From: Lycorma delicatula
Lineage: Eukaryota; Arthropoda; Insecta; Hemiptera; Fulgoridae
DNA: 64,000 nucleotides
NCBI RefSeq assembly: GCF_047948215.1
Contig: NC_134458.1
Coordinates: forward strand, 135,981,536 to 136,045,535
Direction of reading: 5' to 3'
Shown here: positions 23,920 to 35,067 of the stretch, piece by piece
How positions within the stretch are numbered: position 1 is the stretch's first letter
Layout of the letters: the number at the start of each line of letters is the position of its first letter
Position numbers and translations under genes: made by a program
Notes under the pieces: model-generated
Told to the model about the DNA's origin: nothing
Databases searched by the model: none
The model's input: the letters and a program-made list of their open reading frames with translations, nothing else

Positions 23920-24700
23920 TTAATATCATTATCATTTTCAGTTCTGTTTAATCCAAGTTTCCTCGGGTTGTGTCTACAAAATTTCTCCACCTGCTTCGAT
24001 CCATGAACCATCACTCTTCCATTAATCTCACCATATCCTCTCTCTCGCGCACTTCCTCCATCATCGTATTTATCCATTTCGTTGTTGATCTAACCCTTGG
24101 TCTTCTACCTGTTTGGTAATCTTTCCTCATCCATCCTTTCAATACGCCCAAACCACATGGGCTGTGATATTTGAATCGACTCGACAAGGCTTCCTAATCT
24201 CAGTTTCTCTCTGAACATATTGCACTTTATGTTATCCCTTCTTGTCTTTCCTAGCGTGCTTCTCTTGAATTTCATTTCGCTGCCTATACTCCACCCTTCA
24301 TCTTTCTGCCACCGGTCCAGGTTTCTGCCGCGTAGGTAAGAACTGGCAAAAATTAGGCTTTTTACATAACTCTCTTACAATGCAAAGGTACTTCCTTGTT
24401 CCAGATCAGACTTTTTACAGTCTGATAAAATCCACTTCCCTTCTGTATTCTTGTACTTAATTCTTTAATCATTCTTCTATCTTCACAAAAAAACTGTTCC
24501 CAGGTAAGTAAATTGTTTTACCCTTTCTATTTTTCTACCATTCATAGCTATGGTCAATTTCCTTTTCTTCTGTCTTGCATTATCACTTTACACTTCTAAA
24601 CACTAAATTGCATTCCTGATTATTCAATTTCTTTACTCTACACATTTATTGCACACAATAAATACTGCGATACGTTGTTGACAATACAATAATATACATT
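23920..24700 (-). pseudogene. LINE ORF2 C-terminus (endonuclease/reverse transcriptase type), decayed
   Basis: On the minus strand from about 24430, readable pieces are WNKEVPLHCK, then FLPVLTYAAETW (the 'ltYGaEtW' signature). Next come EMKFKRSTLGKTRRDNIK, QPMWFGRIERMDEERLPN (the 'WfGHv.RM...R.p' signature) and RRPRVRSTTKW. The order and spacing are those of the post-polymerase region of arthropod LINE ORF2 proteins. Stops and shifts separate the pieces. The polymerase core is not visible upstream. The clade is uncertain, possibly RTE-like. Confidence 0.75.
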
Positions 24701-27237
24701 AATAAATTAATATATTACAGGAAAATTAAAAAAATGTTCTAAAATTTACAAAAGAAATATTTATCTGTTATATTAACTAGAAATCTTCTACGATATATAC
24801 TATATAACATTATTATTAACCAGTTTTAGTAAGTAACAATTATTGATAGTGAAGTGAATAGAAACAAATTCCGATCACTTAAATTCTGTAAAAGTATTTA
24901 CAAATGAGGTGTCGTTTTTTTTAAAATTAAAATGCGTAATTTTATTTACATACAACATAATTCGATGGAGCTATTATTGATTAAAAAATTTAAATGGCCG
25001 ATAATTTGAAATTTTAAAAGGTAAAAATGTTAAACTTATTTATTTTTGTAGAAAATGTTGGGTAAGTACACACCAAATTTCATTAAAATATTTCATTTCA
25101 TTAAGATGTAAATTTGATTGAAATAGTACAGATTGGTGGAAAATGAAGGGAGATAAAGCGTGTCAACGTGATTTTTTTAATTTTTTTATTTTAATGTCCT
25201 GAATCAGTGCATAAATTTAATCAACACCTTCCGGGACACTTAGTAAATTGTAATATGTCTTGTATTTGTGCTAATGCCGATTGTGTTATTTCATATTACT
25301 TATGACATAAAAACCCCTATTAATCCTGTTAAAGTATAAGCGCCACGACTACATAACACATGAAAACTTATAAATTTGTAGGATAATAATTTATATTACT
25401 CTGTAGTATATGATAGAAGAAAAAAACGCAATTGACAGCTACTAATCGATGGAGGGCATCATTTTTTATAACCCATTCACCAACGCTATTATAATATTTA
25501 ATTTAAAAAAATATATATTAACTATTTAAAGAAATAGCTATTAAAACTGTATAGAAGATTATAATGACAAATTCTTAAAATTATTTTGCTCGTTCATTAA
25601 GCATATATAGCTTTTATTGCAGAATTTGTGTAGAAAATTGCTGTTTGGCCATGTAACTATATTATTTCCGTTAACCCTAAAAAATAGGAACATTGAAAAA
25701 GTATTATGTTTTGGTGTTAGTTTTTACGACGATTGTATAATTTTTAAAACATTATTTTTAATTCTATAAATACTTCTTTCCTTTGTTTAAAATATGGGGA
25801 AGTGATCCACCCAAAACAATACCCGTACATAAAAAAAAAAAATATGTTTGAAAAATACGCAAAAAGCGAAAAAGTATAAAAATAAAAGAAATACAGAAGG
25901 AAGATAAGTAGATTACGACTATTGAACTTGAGCTAAGGCTATCCGGAATTGCAGAAAATTTAAAAATGACGAAACATTAAAAAAAATATCATTTCAATAT
26001 AATACACAAATGTCTTTACCGAGTAATTCGCTTCAATTTCATGAAAGATCAATGTTCACAATATTTGATCGCTGTAAGGAGTTGTAAGTCATGTAAATAA
26101 CAAAATTAAACAGCTGAAGAAAAAATAATTGCTTGCAGACTATGAATCAAATATTGTTGTATGCTCTTCGATGAAGACAGGCTTCTTTCTGCATTTCATC
26201 TGGAAAAATCAGCTTGAAAATTCAGTTAAGTTTGGCTTTTTAGCAGGCTGTATCATTTTCATTTCCATTACAAAAGAAAATTATTTTTGATTGGATGTCA
26301 ACTTGATATTATCAGTGAATAAATTTTATTATTGTAACTTGAACAATTCATATAATAAATATATGCAATATGTAAAACATTACCAAAAAAATAGTCAAGT
26401 ACTTTCGATGCTTATTCTTCAGAATATTAAGATTAACAAATGTAGTTCTAACTGGCGAATGATGTAGAAGTATTAACATTAACTGATATAAGTAATTATT
26501 TTTTTGTTTATTTATTTATTTTTTGTTAGATTTTTTAATTTTCTTTATCACAAAAATATCTATGAAGTTTTGAAAAATCGTTGAATATACAAGAATATAT
26601 ATTTCTATTCAAATTTATTATTAATTTTTATAAAATCTTTTTTTCGAGTAAAATTCTATTATTTCTAATTAATTTTATGATTACATTATTATTATTATAT
26701 TTAACATTTCATAAAATTGTCATTTTCCTGTTACTGCACTTTATATTTTTTCGATCATACCATAATTATACAAATACAGTATATATAATGATTATCTAAA
26801 TTTGCTCGTATCATCTAAATTCTGATTTACCAATTTATTATTATTATTATTATTTTAAAAGGTAAAAAATAACTTCATTACAAATACGCTAGAATTAGTT
26901 AGAAATAAGTTCGTTAATCGTTAATAAGTTCGTTCTTTAAAAATCATTTGAGGTTTGTATTATTGTTATATTACTATCGTTAACGTTACATGTAATATTA
27001 AATATAGAATCTTTATACATTTTTGTACATCTACACCACTTTTCGAAACTAATAGCAACCTTATGTTGCATCACCATATGTAAAATAGAAGAAGAAACAA
27101 ATAATAATATATTATCATTGTAATGCATTTTTTTTTTTTGGGTTGTGAATAAATATTTGAATTGAAACGCACAATTAAAACGTTATTAAAATATTTTAAA
27201 ATTTTATACATAACAAAAAAATACAATTAAAAAGATT

Positions 27238-27239
<2 letters not shown>
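24701..27239. other. AT-rich stretch, no gene seen
   Basis: ORFs of 60-80 codons at 26581-26799 and 26937-27128 are composed of F/I/L/N/K-type residues from A/T-rich DNA and show no motif. Short ATT run near 26838. Confidence 0.6.

Positions 27240-27306
<67 letters not shown>
27240..27306. repeat. Compound CA-TA microsatellite
   Basis: About 25 AC units running directly into eight TA units. Another TA run lies at 27419-27437. Confidence 0.95.
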
Positions 27307-27437
27307 TATTATAGAATTAAAAAGACCAACAAAACAAAAATATATGTTAATTTTATTTAAACTTACCAGTACAATACAATAACCTATCTTACAATAATAA
27401 TAATAATGAAAAAAAAAATATATATATATATATATAT

Positions 27438-28087
27438 ACACATAAATAATATATAAATAAATAATATATGATAATATTCTTTAAAAATAAACTTTTAAGT
27501 ATATATATATGTTATAATACATTTACGTTTTCTATGTTATTTATCATAGCTTTTATTATGAATAACATAAACGGCACGCCCTATCAAATTTAATGATGGT
27601 GACATATTATTTAAGCTTCATAAAAAAAGTGGGACAAAGCTCTGACAAGTCCGGTTTCATAATAATTAAACTTATATATATATATATATATAGATTGTAA
27701 ATTATTTTTATTAAAATAAGTATTTACTTGAAAATGTTTTCGAAATCGAAATTTCTAATACGTGTTTGCTGTCATTGTTAGTAAAATAACTGCCAATAAT
27801 ACGTTCAATTAATAAAATTAATTGAAGTATAAATTAAAAAGTAAGATAGTATTTAAGCTATAGTAATGTAATGTAAATGGATAAAAAAACAATACATTTT
27901 TAAAGTTTTTTTTTTTTAATAGATGACTATTATTTCAAGACTGGTTTTTAAATTTGCTTGATGATATCCAATTATTTCATCAAAATATGTTCTTGGATAC
28001 TAGAATGATTAGAAGATCAACATACAATAATAATTAGCTTATATACTTAAGAAAATATTAGTGACAAAGATGTACGACTAATAAGAG

Positions 28088-28132
<45 letters not shown>

Positions 28133-28827
28133 CGTATTATTTTTAAAAATAAATACAAGGTAAAGAATACAATGTATTACCATAAAAAAAAAAGATGTGT
28201 GTGAGTATTTTTATGCAGAAGTATTAAGAAACTGGTTTTCTAGGAAAGACGTATGGCGCGGCAGCTGAAGGAAACCAGTTTAAGGATTTTGGGCAAATGG
28301 AATCGTCATAGAAGCGGAATGGAATCTTGACTGGTACATCGTAAGTTATGGCCACAAGTAAGGTGTGGGGCCAAAACGCCTAAGGCGGTAGCAGCGGCAA
28401 GAAGTAAGTGAGAAAAAGAGGGAAATATATAAAAAAAGTAAAAAAAAAACAAAAAAAAAACAACAGTGAGTGAAAGAGAAACAGTGGATCTACAGTCTCA
28501 TCTCATCTGCTATTTAGAGTGGAGGCGGGTAAGGACAGATTTATACGCACAATTAAAAAACAACTGAATAAGTGCAGGTTGTTATATCAATGCGAGTCGT
28601 GCTTCAGCTAAATGGTATACCACAAACCAAAATGATTTCACTATATTAAATGACTGATGGAAACACGGTACTAATATTTTAATAAAATATACTTACTAAT
28701 TATTAATATGTATAAAAGTCATATATACGTACATTACGCACGGTAACGCATGGATTTTATTTACTCTATACACATTATTTTATTTTTTGACTAATGAATT
28801 AATTCATTACAGAATCTTATGAAGAAG
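27438..28827. other. Mostly AT-rich; TA run and one GC-richer island
   Basis: TA runs at 27675-27692 and 28089-28130. A GC-richer island at 28240-28410 has splice-site-like edges (see findings), but its frame closes after about 28 codons, so no exon is called. Confidence 0.5.
28089..28130. repeat. TA microsatellite
   Basis: About 20 uninterrupted TA units. Confidence 0.9.
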
Positions 28828-28912
28828 ATTGTGCGTGGGAGTGTGAAAAATGTCATGCCTTACCGAGATTCGAACCCAGGAACCGTAAATGTACCTAGGT
28901 AATCTATAACTA
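28828..28912 (-). mobile_element. tRNA-derived SINE (family 1), reverse, fragment
   Basis: Reverse B box 'agattcgaaccc' at 28866-28877, preceded by 'gtgaaaaatgtcatgcc', the reverse of the 'ggcatgg.attttcac' block of family 1. The flank 'gtgcgtggga' matches the variant tail of the copy at 18690. The head is diverged. Confidence 0.65.
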
Positions 28913-29920
28913 ACGGAATCAATCGAAATTTTATTACATCAGTAGTTAGGACTAACTTTGATCATTACCTGAAATGTTTTTTTTTTGAAACCTTTTTCTT
29001 AAATTATAGACATTAGTTTTGTAAATATTATAATAAATATACACATAACAGACTCTCAAATTAGTTGAAAAGAAATGGTTAATAATGATTAAGTCATAAA
29101 AATATTCAACGATAAATCATTTATAATTAGTTTTTGGGATTTTGTTTCTAAAATCGTCCTGATCTGTTAAGTTTTGATACAGAAGCTCATTACTTGAAAA
29201 GATCACTGATTTCTCAAGATGAAATATAGATCATTTTCTGCTATGCTGAAGTTGTAGGGAGTAATATAGTTCAAGCTTGAAATTATTTGTAAAGGAAATT
29301 AAATATGAACATGCTCTGTGATTACACAATAAATATTTTACGAAAAGTATTTATCAGGCCTCAATCTACTAAAATACAATACAAATTAAAAAAAAAAAAA
29401 AAATTAAAATATTCATTCAAAGGTAGATAGATCAAAAACGTTTTACTTAAATATTCTATTAAAAAAGTTGCCAAAGTATTAAATGACTTTCCTGGCTATT
29501 ATTAATAAGATTTAAAAGAATTAGTCATAAAAAAACCACTGTGTATATTTTTTAGAGGTAAAGAATAAATTTTAAGAAAATGTTTTCTAAAAATATTCAT
29601 ATATAGTATTAAGTTTAACAAATTTGCTTAAATAAAGTTTTCTCTGAACCTACAACTCTCTTCATTACAGGATAAAATAACAAAAAGTGTATCTTAAAAA
29701 ACCTTTACTGCATTTCAGATCCGGAATCTATAATTTTAAAAAAATTGTAGACATTTCTTGATAGCTATACATATGATGTAAAAAGTTTCAAAAAATTCTT
29801 AAATAATATTTAAATCGAAGAGTGATAGAGCAAAAGAACCAAAAAAATACATATATTCCAATTTTAAGAGGTGGGGGTTGATTTTGAAAAAAAAACATTT
29901 GTTTGACTATTTATATATGA

Positions 29921-31371
29921 CTAGCTCTACCCGCCACGCTTCGCTGTACCAGATTGTGGTTGCTTGGATGAGAAATGAGAAACAAAACAAAGCATACGTT
30001 TCATAGAAGTTTAATTTTGTAATACTTGTGAATATACAATATTTTTTTTGTTTTTCCACTGTCTGCGTAGATATAAAGGCTATCTGCTTTGCCGACTCGG
30101 GAACACGCAACATACAGTTGCTCATGTGAGAAGCAATCCGCATCTAAATCTAAACCACACAATTCTAAAGATTGACCTTGAGCTTTATTGATTGTGATTG
30201 CAAATGCCAATCAAATTGGGAATTGCAATCTTTTAAATTAAGATGGTGTATCAGTCGGGATTATGGGTATTCGAGGAATGAGGACATCTTCACCTTTGAA
30301 AGGCCCCGTTAAAATCGTTGCTTCCACTACGTTATTCATCAATTTCTTAACTGCAAGTCGCGTGCCGTTGCAGAGTTTTGGCTGATTAATATTCCGCAAC
30401 AGGATAATTGTCATTTTTTGATCGAACCGTTGCTAGAATCAATCTAATGAGGAATGTTTTCCCAGTTCCTCCTGGCGCATCCAAGAAGAAGGTCCCCAAC
30501 TCCGTCATTTATCATTTGCATTATACGATCATAAATGACTTTCTGTTCACGCGTTAATTTGGGAATGTTTGATTGGACATATGACTGAAGATCACCAATG
30601 TTGTAACTCTGTTCACGGCGTAAATCCACATCAAATAAAGCAATCGCAGCTCGGGTGGGTACTTCCCAATTGACTAAGAACTTTATTAGCAATAGGTAAG
30701 CACTTGTCTTCAATATTTATCAATGCTTCGTTGTAAATGCCTTCTGTAAATTCCATGGCATTTTCTAGGCGTACTCTATGCAAAATATCCTCAGCCATAT
30801 GCGATCGATATCTTTCCCATAACTCTGTGGCAGATGAAGGGAAGCAAGCGGTCAATATAATTGCGAATAATGCGCGAGTTTGGTTTGGATGTGCAGTGAT
30901 GCACGCGTCATTAATACATATATCCCACTGTTGGTCGTTTTCTAATAAATTCAGAGCTTGGTGAAAGGCGCAGCTCAATCACGACACGATCACACAAAAG
31001 TACCTCGATTAAAGTGAATATTTAATTCAGATTGTATAATAATCTGAATCAGATGCAAATGGATACTTTTTTTTTTGTTAATAAACAATGTAATTGGGAA
31101 CAGGTATTCTTTCACATGTGACTGCGGTTGTCGTTAACTAGTATGGCGAGTGTTCCCCTCGCTTCCCCAGATGGCGCGGTCACTGGTACACAGCTGACCG
31201 TTAAAAAAACTGTTTTCTCGCGGTCGTGGGTATGTGACTGATGCGAAAAATAGATATAAACAATCTTTGATGCGGGTTATATATCGTGCTAAAATTTGAG
31301 CTCAATCGGTGCAGAACATTTTGAGGTTTTGAAGCGTACACAAACGAACTTAACATTTTTATATATAAAGA
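29921..31371 (-). mobile_element. Helitron, internally deleted, both ends visible
   Basis: Read on the minus strand it starts TCTTTATATATAAAAATG (5' end at 31371) and ends 'gaagcgtggcgggtagag' plus CTAG (3' end at 29921). These are the 5'-TC and 3'-CTRR hallmarks. The base before the start is A and the base after the end is T, the expected A/T target. The surrounding sequence rejoins into the MITE-like repeat, which independently confirms both ends. Autonomous Helitrons are several kb and encode a Rep-helicase. Here only part of the helicase survives in 1451 bp. Confidence 0.85.
30010..30980 (-). pseudogene. Helitron PIF1-type helicase, deleted and frameshifted
   Basis: From 30978 downward come CINDACITAHPNQTRALFAIILTACFPS and SEDILHRVR-like residues, with the 'EFTEGIYNEALINIED' region. 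After a frame change follows LTREQKVIYDRIM (30560-30520). Then, in another frame, comes an intact Walker A block, GGTGKT (about 30456-30473). At about 30425 the sequence jumps to ILLRNINQPKLCNGTRL, so Walker B and the middle of the helicase are missing. The C-terminal part then reads [35 protein letters not shown]. These are conserved helicase blocks. Stops and shifts make it non-functional, and no Rep nuclease domain is present. Confidence 0.85.
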
Positions 31372-31724
31372 TTATGTATCAGTTTTGTACGTAACAAAAT
31401 TGATTTAATAAGGTTTTCTCTAAAATACCTCTAAATAAAATCGAAATGGGTATTCCCGTGATATCGAATTAAAAAAAAATAATAAGATCAAGCATATAGA
31501 CATAGATTTGAGTCAAATTTGAAGAAAATCGGTTCGATCAATCCTTAGATATAAGGTCAAAAGCAATGCGATACACATACTTACGCACATACATATGGTT
31601 TTTTGGTCTAGATGAACTACTTGGACCGTAAAATGTTAAAATTTGCGAAAATCCCATACGCCAATTTTAACATGATCCCCATATCATTTAATATAGCTAT
31701 TTTAGCTATATTCGCAGGGAAAGT

Positions 31725-32980
31725 AATTAAAATTTAAATCACATCCTGGTATATCGAAAAACGTAAAAATTTCTAGTTTATGAACTAGTTTGTTCCGAAA
31801 CTTAAAATTTAATATATACAAGTCTAAACTTCTTTTCCTTCACATATAATTAAAAAATAAATAAATGAATGGTATTAATTTCAGTAAAATATTTTATATA
31901 AATAATAATAAAAAGATATATATTAATATTTTTTAAACGATAAATAATTCGACATAGGTTAGGATACGTTAAAGAAAAAAATAAATAAATAAAAGAAAGT
32001 ACACTAAGAAATCAGTAGCTACAGAAGCATTTTAAAGATGGACTCATTAAGAAAATATAAGAATAATGCATTATAATTTATCAAAGTAACCGAGTTAGTC
32101 TAACAACAATGTACATTATTAATATAATATATGTTCATTATGCTAACTAACCGACTAGCTGACTAACCAAACCAACAAAGATGTGGCTATTATATATATA
32201 TATAAAACTAACCTGACATCGTGAAGTGAAATGAAGACCAGCGGTATGTACATGTTCAAATCACATCAATGTCAATGTCAAAAGGAGAAGACGAAAAGAG
32301 TATGAAGATGAAGATTGTAAATTAATCAATTGATAGAGTACGTTAAATGAAATTAATGATTGACGTGTGGAAATTATGTGTGGGGGGGAGAAGTGGGACC
32401 TAAGAATTGATTTTTACAATTCAAAAGGAAATGTTAATAAGAATGATAAATTTTTATCATCAAAATTAGAATGAAACCAAAAGCTGATTTTTAATTCATT
32501 CAAAATAAATACTGAATGTTGCATCATTTCCACATCTGCAGTTCATTAAAATTTTATAAAAAAATTAAGTTAAAGTAATAATAATCATTTATTTTAGTAC
32601 AACAGAACAGCTACTTAAGCCTTAGTATATTGCATATTGAACACAAAACGCTTATGTACACAAAACGTTAACATATACAAACAGTAAGTTAACATATACG
32701 TAATAAACGTAAAACAAATCTATGGATAACATGAAAATAATAACAATAATAATTATCCAAAATATAACAAATATAATTTTTCCATACTATTATCCATACG
32801 ATGTTCAAAAACATAACAATAATGATGATTTTAATAATAGTAATTATAAGTTGTATTAATAATAATGATTTTTCATACTAATAATCTTATTTTATTTTGC
32901 ACAGTGGAATAATTATTTTCGGTTTGGTTTATTTCACAATCGATACAGAGCATATTAACTCCTTAATTTTATTTTGAATT
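31725..32980. other. AT-rich stretch, no gene seen
   Basis: No motif-bearing frame. A G-run 'gtgggggggag' at about 32379 is isolated. Confidence 0.55.
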
Positions 32981-32984
32981 TGTT

Positions 32985-34080
32985 TTCACTGAACTGAAAG
33001 AAGTCGATTTCTTCATTGTAAGCATTGACTACTTCTTTACATCGTTCATTAGGTGATTGATCAGACAGATCTTTTGTCGTTGAAAAACAATTTTCAATTC
33101 CTTACAGAGGAACAAAGGTTCACAAATTTGAATATTTGATTCCTGGATATATTTGCCGTGCAGCAGACGATAAAAATTCACCAAGTCAAAAAAAGGTTCT
33201 ACTGGAGGCAAGACTGGAAATGACCAACTGAAGACGGATCCAAATAATAGTGGAATATTGGATGTGACATCTCACTATCGATTTATAAAGTAGAATACAA
33301 CTTGTAATATCGACGAAACTCCTCACCATCCATTGTATTAAGCTGAGGTTACTCCTAGCTTTTGATATTACGTAACTTGTCTCACCATCGACAACTTAGC
33401 TTGTCGATGGACCTTGGTATTCTCTTTGAGAATACCAAGGTCCTTGACTTCATTAACTCGTTCAGTTGGAACCCCGACATCTCTGTAATTGAAGAATGAT
33501 GTAGCTGCTTTCCTAGAAAAGGAAACTTTTTTCGTTTTTTTCACATTTAATGGCATTAAGTTTGTTTTTTACCAAGAATTTGTACTATATATATTCCTCT
33601 GAAAAGGATAAGATTATCATTATTATTAAAAATATTGTCGTATATTTTTTGATCATCAGCATACAACGAATGATTACAATCGATAACATTAAAAATATCG
33701 TTTACAAATAATAAAAACAATAAGGGGCGAAGATTATATCCTGGGGAACCCCAGAAGATATATTAAAAGGTCTAGACATTATGCTGACACTGCACATCGA
33801 AAAGGTTCTTCCCTGAAAATAGGATTTATTCCATCTAAGATAATCTTCAATAAAACCCAAGTTAGGCGCTTAATTTATGAATCAGCAAATGGTGAGGGAC
33901 CTTACAAAGGCTTTTTGTAGGTCAAAATAAATTACATTATTCACTTGCCTCCGTTGTTGAACAGTTACTGTTAGAGTTCGTCCGTTGTTGAGCAGGATTA
34001 GTTACTGATAGAAATTACGCAATGTTGGTTGAAGTTGATTGGTCTTTCGGAACACCATGTTTCGTAAGGGAAATTGCTTT
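32985..34080 (-). pseudogene. Jockey-type LINE reverse transcriptase relic
   Basis: Minus-strand pieces occur in family order. HG(V/F)..(K/R)(D/G)(Q/R)ST lies near 34050-34020. YFDLQKAF (about 33930-33905) is polymerase motif A. SSGVPQG (about 33757-33738) is motif B. YADDQKIY (about 33664-33641) is motif C with the catalytic DD. VKDLGI (about 33455-33435) follows, then a C-terminal region to about 33000. Frames shift repeatedly and the 5' two thirds are absent. It lies between the two inverted MITE-like copies. An unusual pair of hairpins is embedded just after VKDLGI. Confidence 0.8.
33385..33440. other. Two back-to-back perfect hairpins inside the LINE relic
   Basis: Hairpin 1: ccatcgacaa (33385-33394) and ttgtcgatgg (33401-33410), loop of 6. 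Hairpin 2: ccttggtattctc (33412-33424) and gagaataccaagg (33428-33440), loop of 3; its stem can extend to 16 bp. They replace sequence that in relatives is not palindromic. Confidence 0.8.
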
Positions 34081-34211
34081 TTCAACATGTTTGTAATTAT
34101 TGGTAAAAATTATTTTAAAAAAATAATAAACTGGTAAAAAATTACTTGGCCTTGTACACTTAGAATTATTCTTCTTATGAAAAAAAATGACGTTCTTTTA
34201 ATTGCAATATT

Positions 34212-35067
34212 ACTTTCCCGACGAATACTGCTAGAATAGATATAATAAATAGGAAAGTATATTGAAAATGTAACGTCAAAAATGAGGTATGGGAATTTTT
34301 GCAAATCTTTTTGTTTGAGGTTACAACTAGTTCATCTAGACCAAAAAGACATATGTATGTGCGTGTATATATCGCACTACTTTTGGCCTTACATTTCAAG
34401 ATTGACCAAACCGAATTTCTTCAAATTTTACTCAAATATTTCATGTATGAGGCATTGATCATATTAACCTTTTTTCAAAATTTGTACTCGGTGGAGGATA
34501 GAATTGCGAAAAACAATACCGTTTTTTCAGATGTATTTTAGAGAAAACATTATTGAAGTAAATTTGTTACCTACAATGCATATATACAAAACCCAAAAAT
34601 ATTTTTTTCCAAAAAATCAACTCCTACCTTTAAAATTGAGATACATGTTTTTGTTTCTTTGCTCTATTTTGCTTAAATTTAAATATTGTTTAAATTTATT
34701 TGAAAGTTTATACTTCACATAAAGAGCTATCAAAAGAAATGCCTGCAATTTTTAAAAATTATAGATCCCGGATTTAAAATGCAGAAAAGGCTTTTGAAAA
34801 TTTTGTATCTTATTATTATTTATTTTAACTTATTATTATTATTATTACTATTATTTTAATTTAGTTTTTCTTATTTTTTTTATTGAAGAAGGTGTTAGAT
34901 TTAGACAAAACTTTACTTAAGTAAATCTGAAGCTTAATCTATATATGAATATTTTTTTAGAGAAATCTTTCTTAAAGTTTATTCCTCACCTCTAAAAAAT
35001 GTATGTACTACTTTTTGTGTTTATGGCTCTTACAGTTTTAATTTTTATTATTAATAACCGGGAAAGT
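34212..35067 (+). mobile_element. MITE-like element, right copy
   Basis: 856 bp bounded by inverted 9-base ends actttcccg (34212-34220) and cgggaaagt (35059-35067). It is the inverted counterpart of 29486-31724 without the Helitron. Three ORFs of 70-80 codons on it are chance frames and differ between copies. Confidence 0.7.

Larger units (their letters stand above)
29486..31724 (-). mobile_element. MITE-like element, left copy, split by a Helitron
   Basis: Outer pieces 29486-29920 and 31372-31724 together (788 bp) are the reverse complement of 34212-35067. Matching landmarks include 'tttttggtctagatgaact' at 31598, reversed at 34335, and 'catttcagatccgg' at 29712, matched in reverse near 34775. 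Short inverted ends 'actttcc' (29486) and 'ggaaagt' (31724) close the element. No protein is encoded. No clear target duplication was found. Confidence 0.65.

Noticed and set aside
29486..35067. LTR retrotransposon with the MITE-like copies as LTRs
   Set aside because: The copies are inverted, not direct, and no gag, protease, integrase or primer-binding site was seen.
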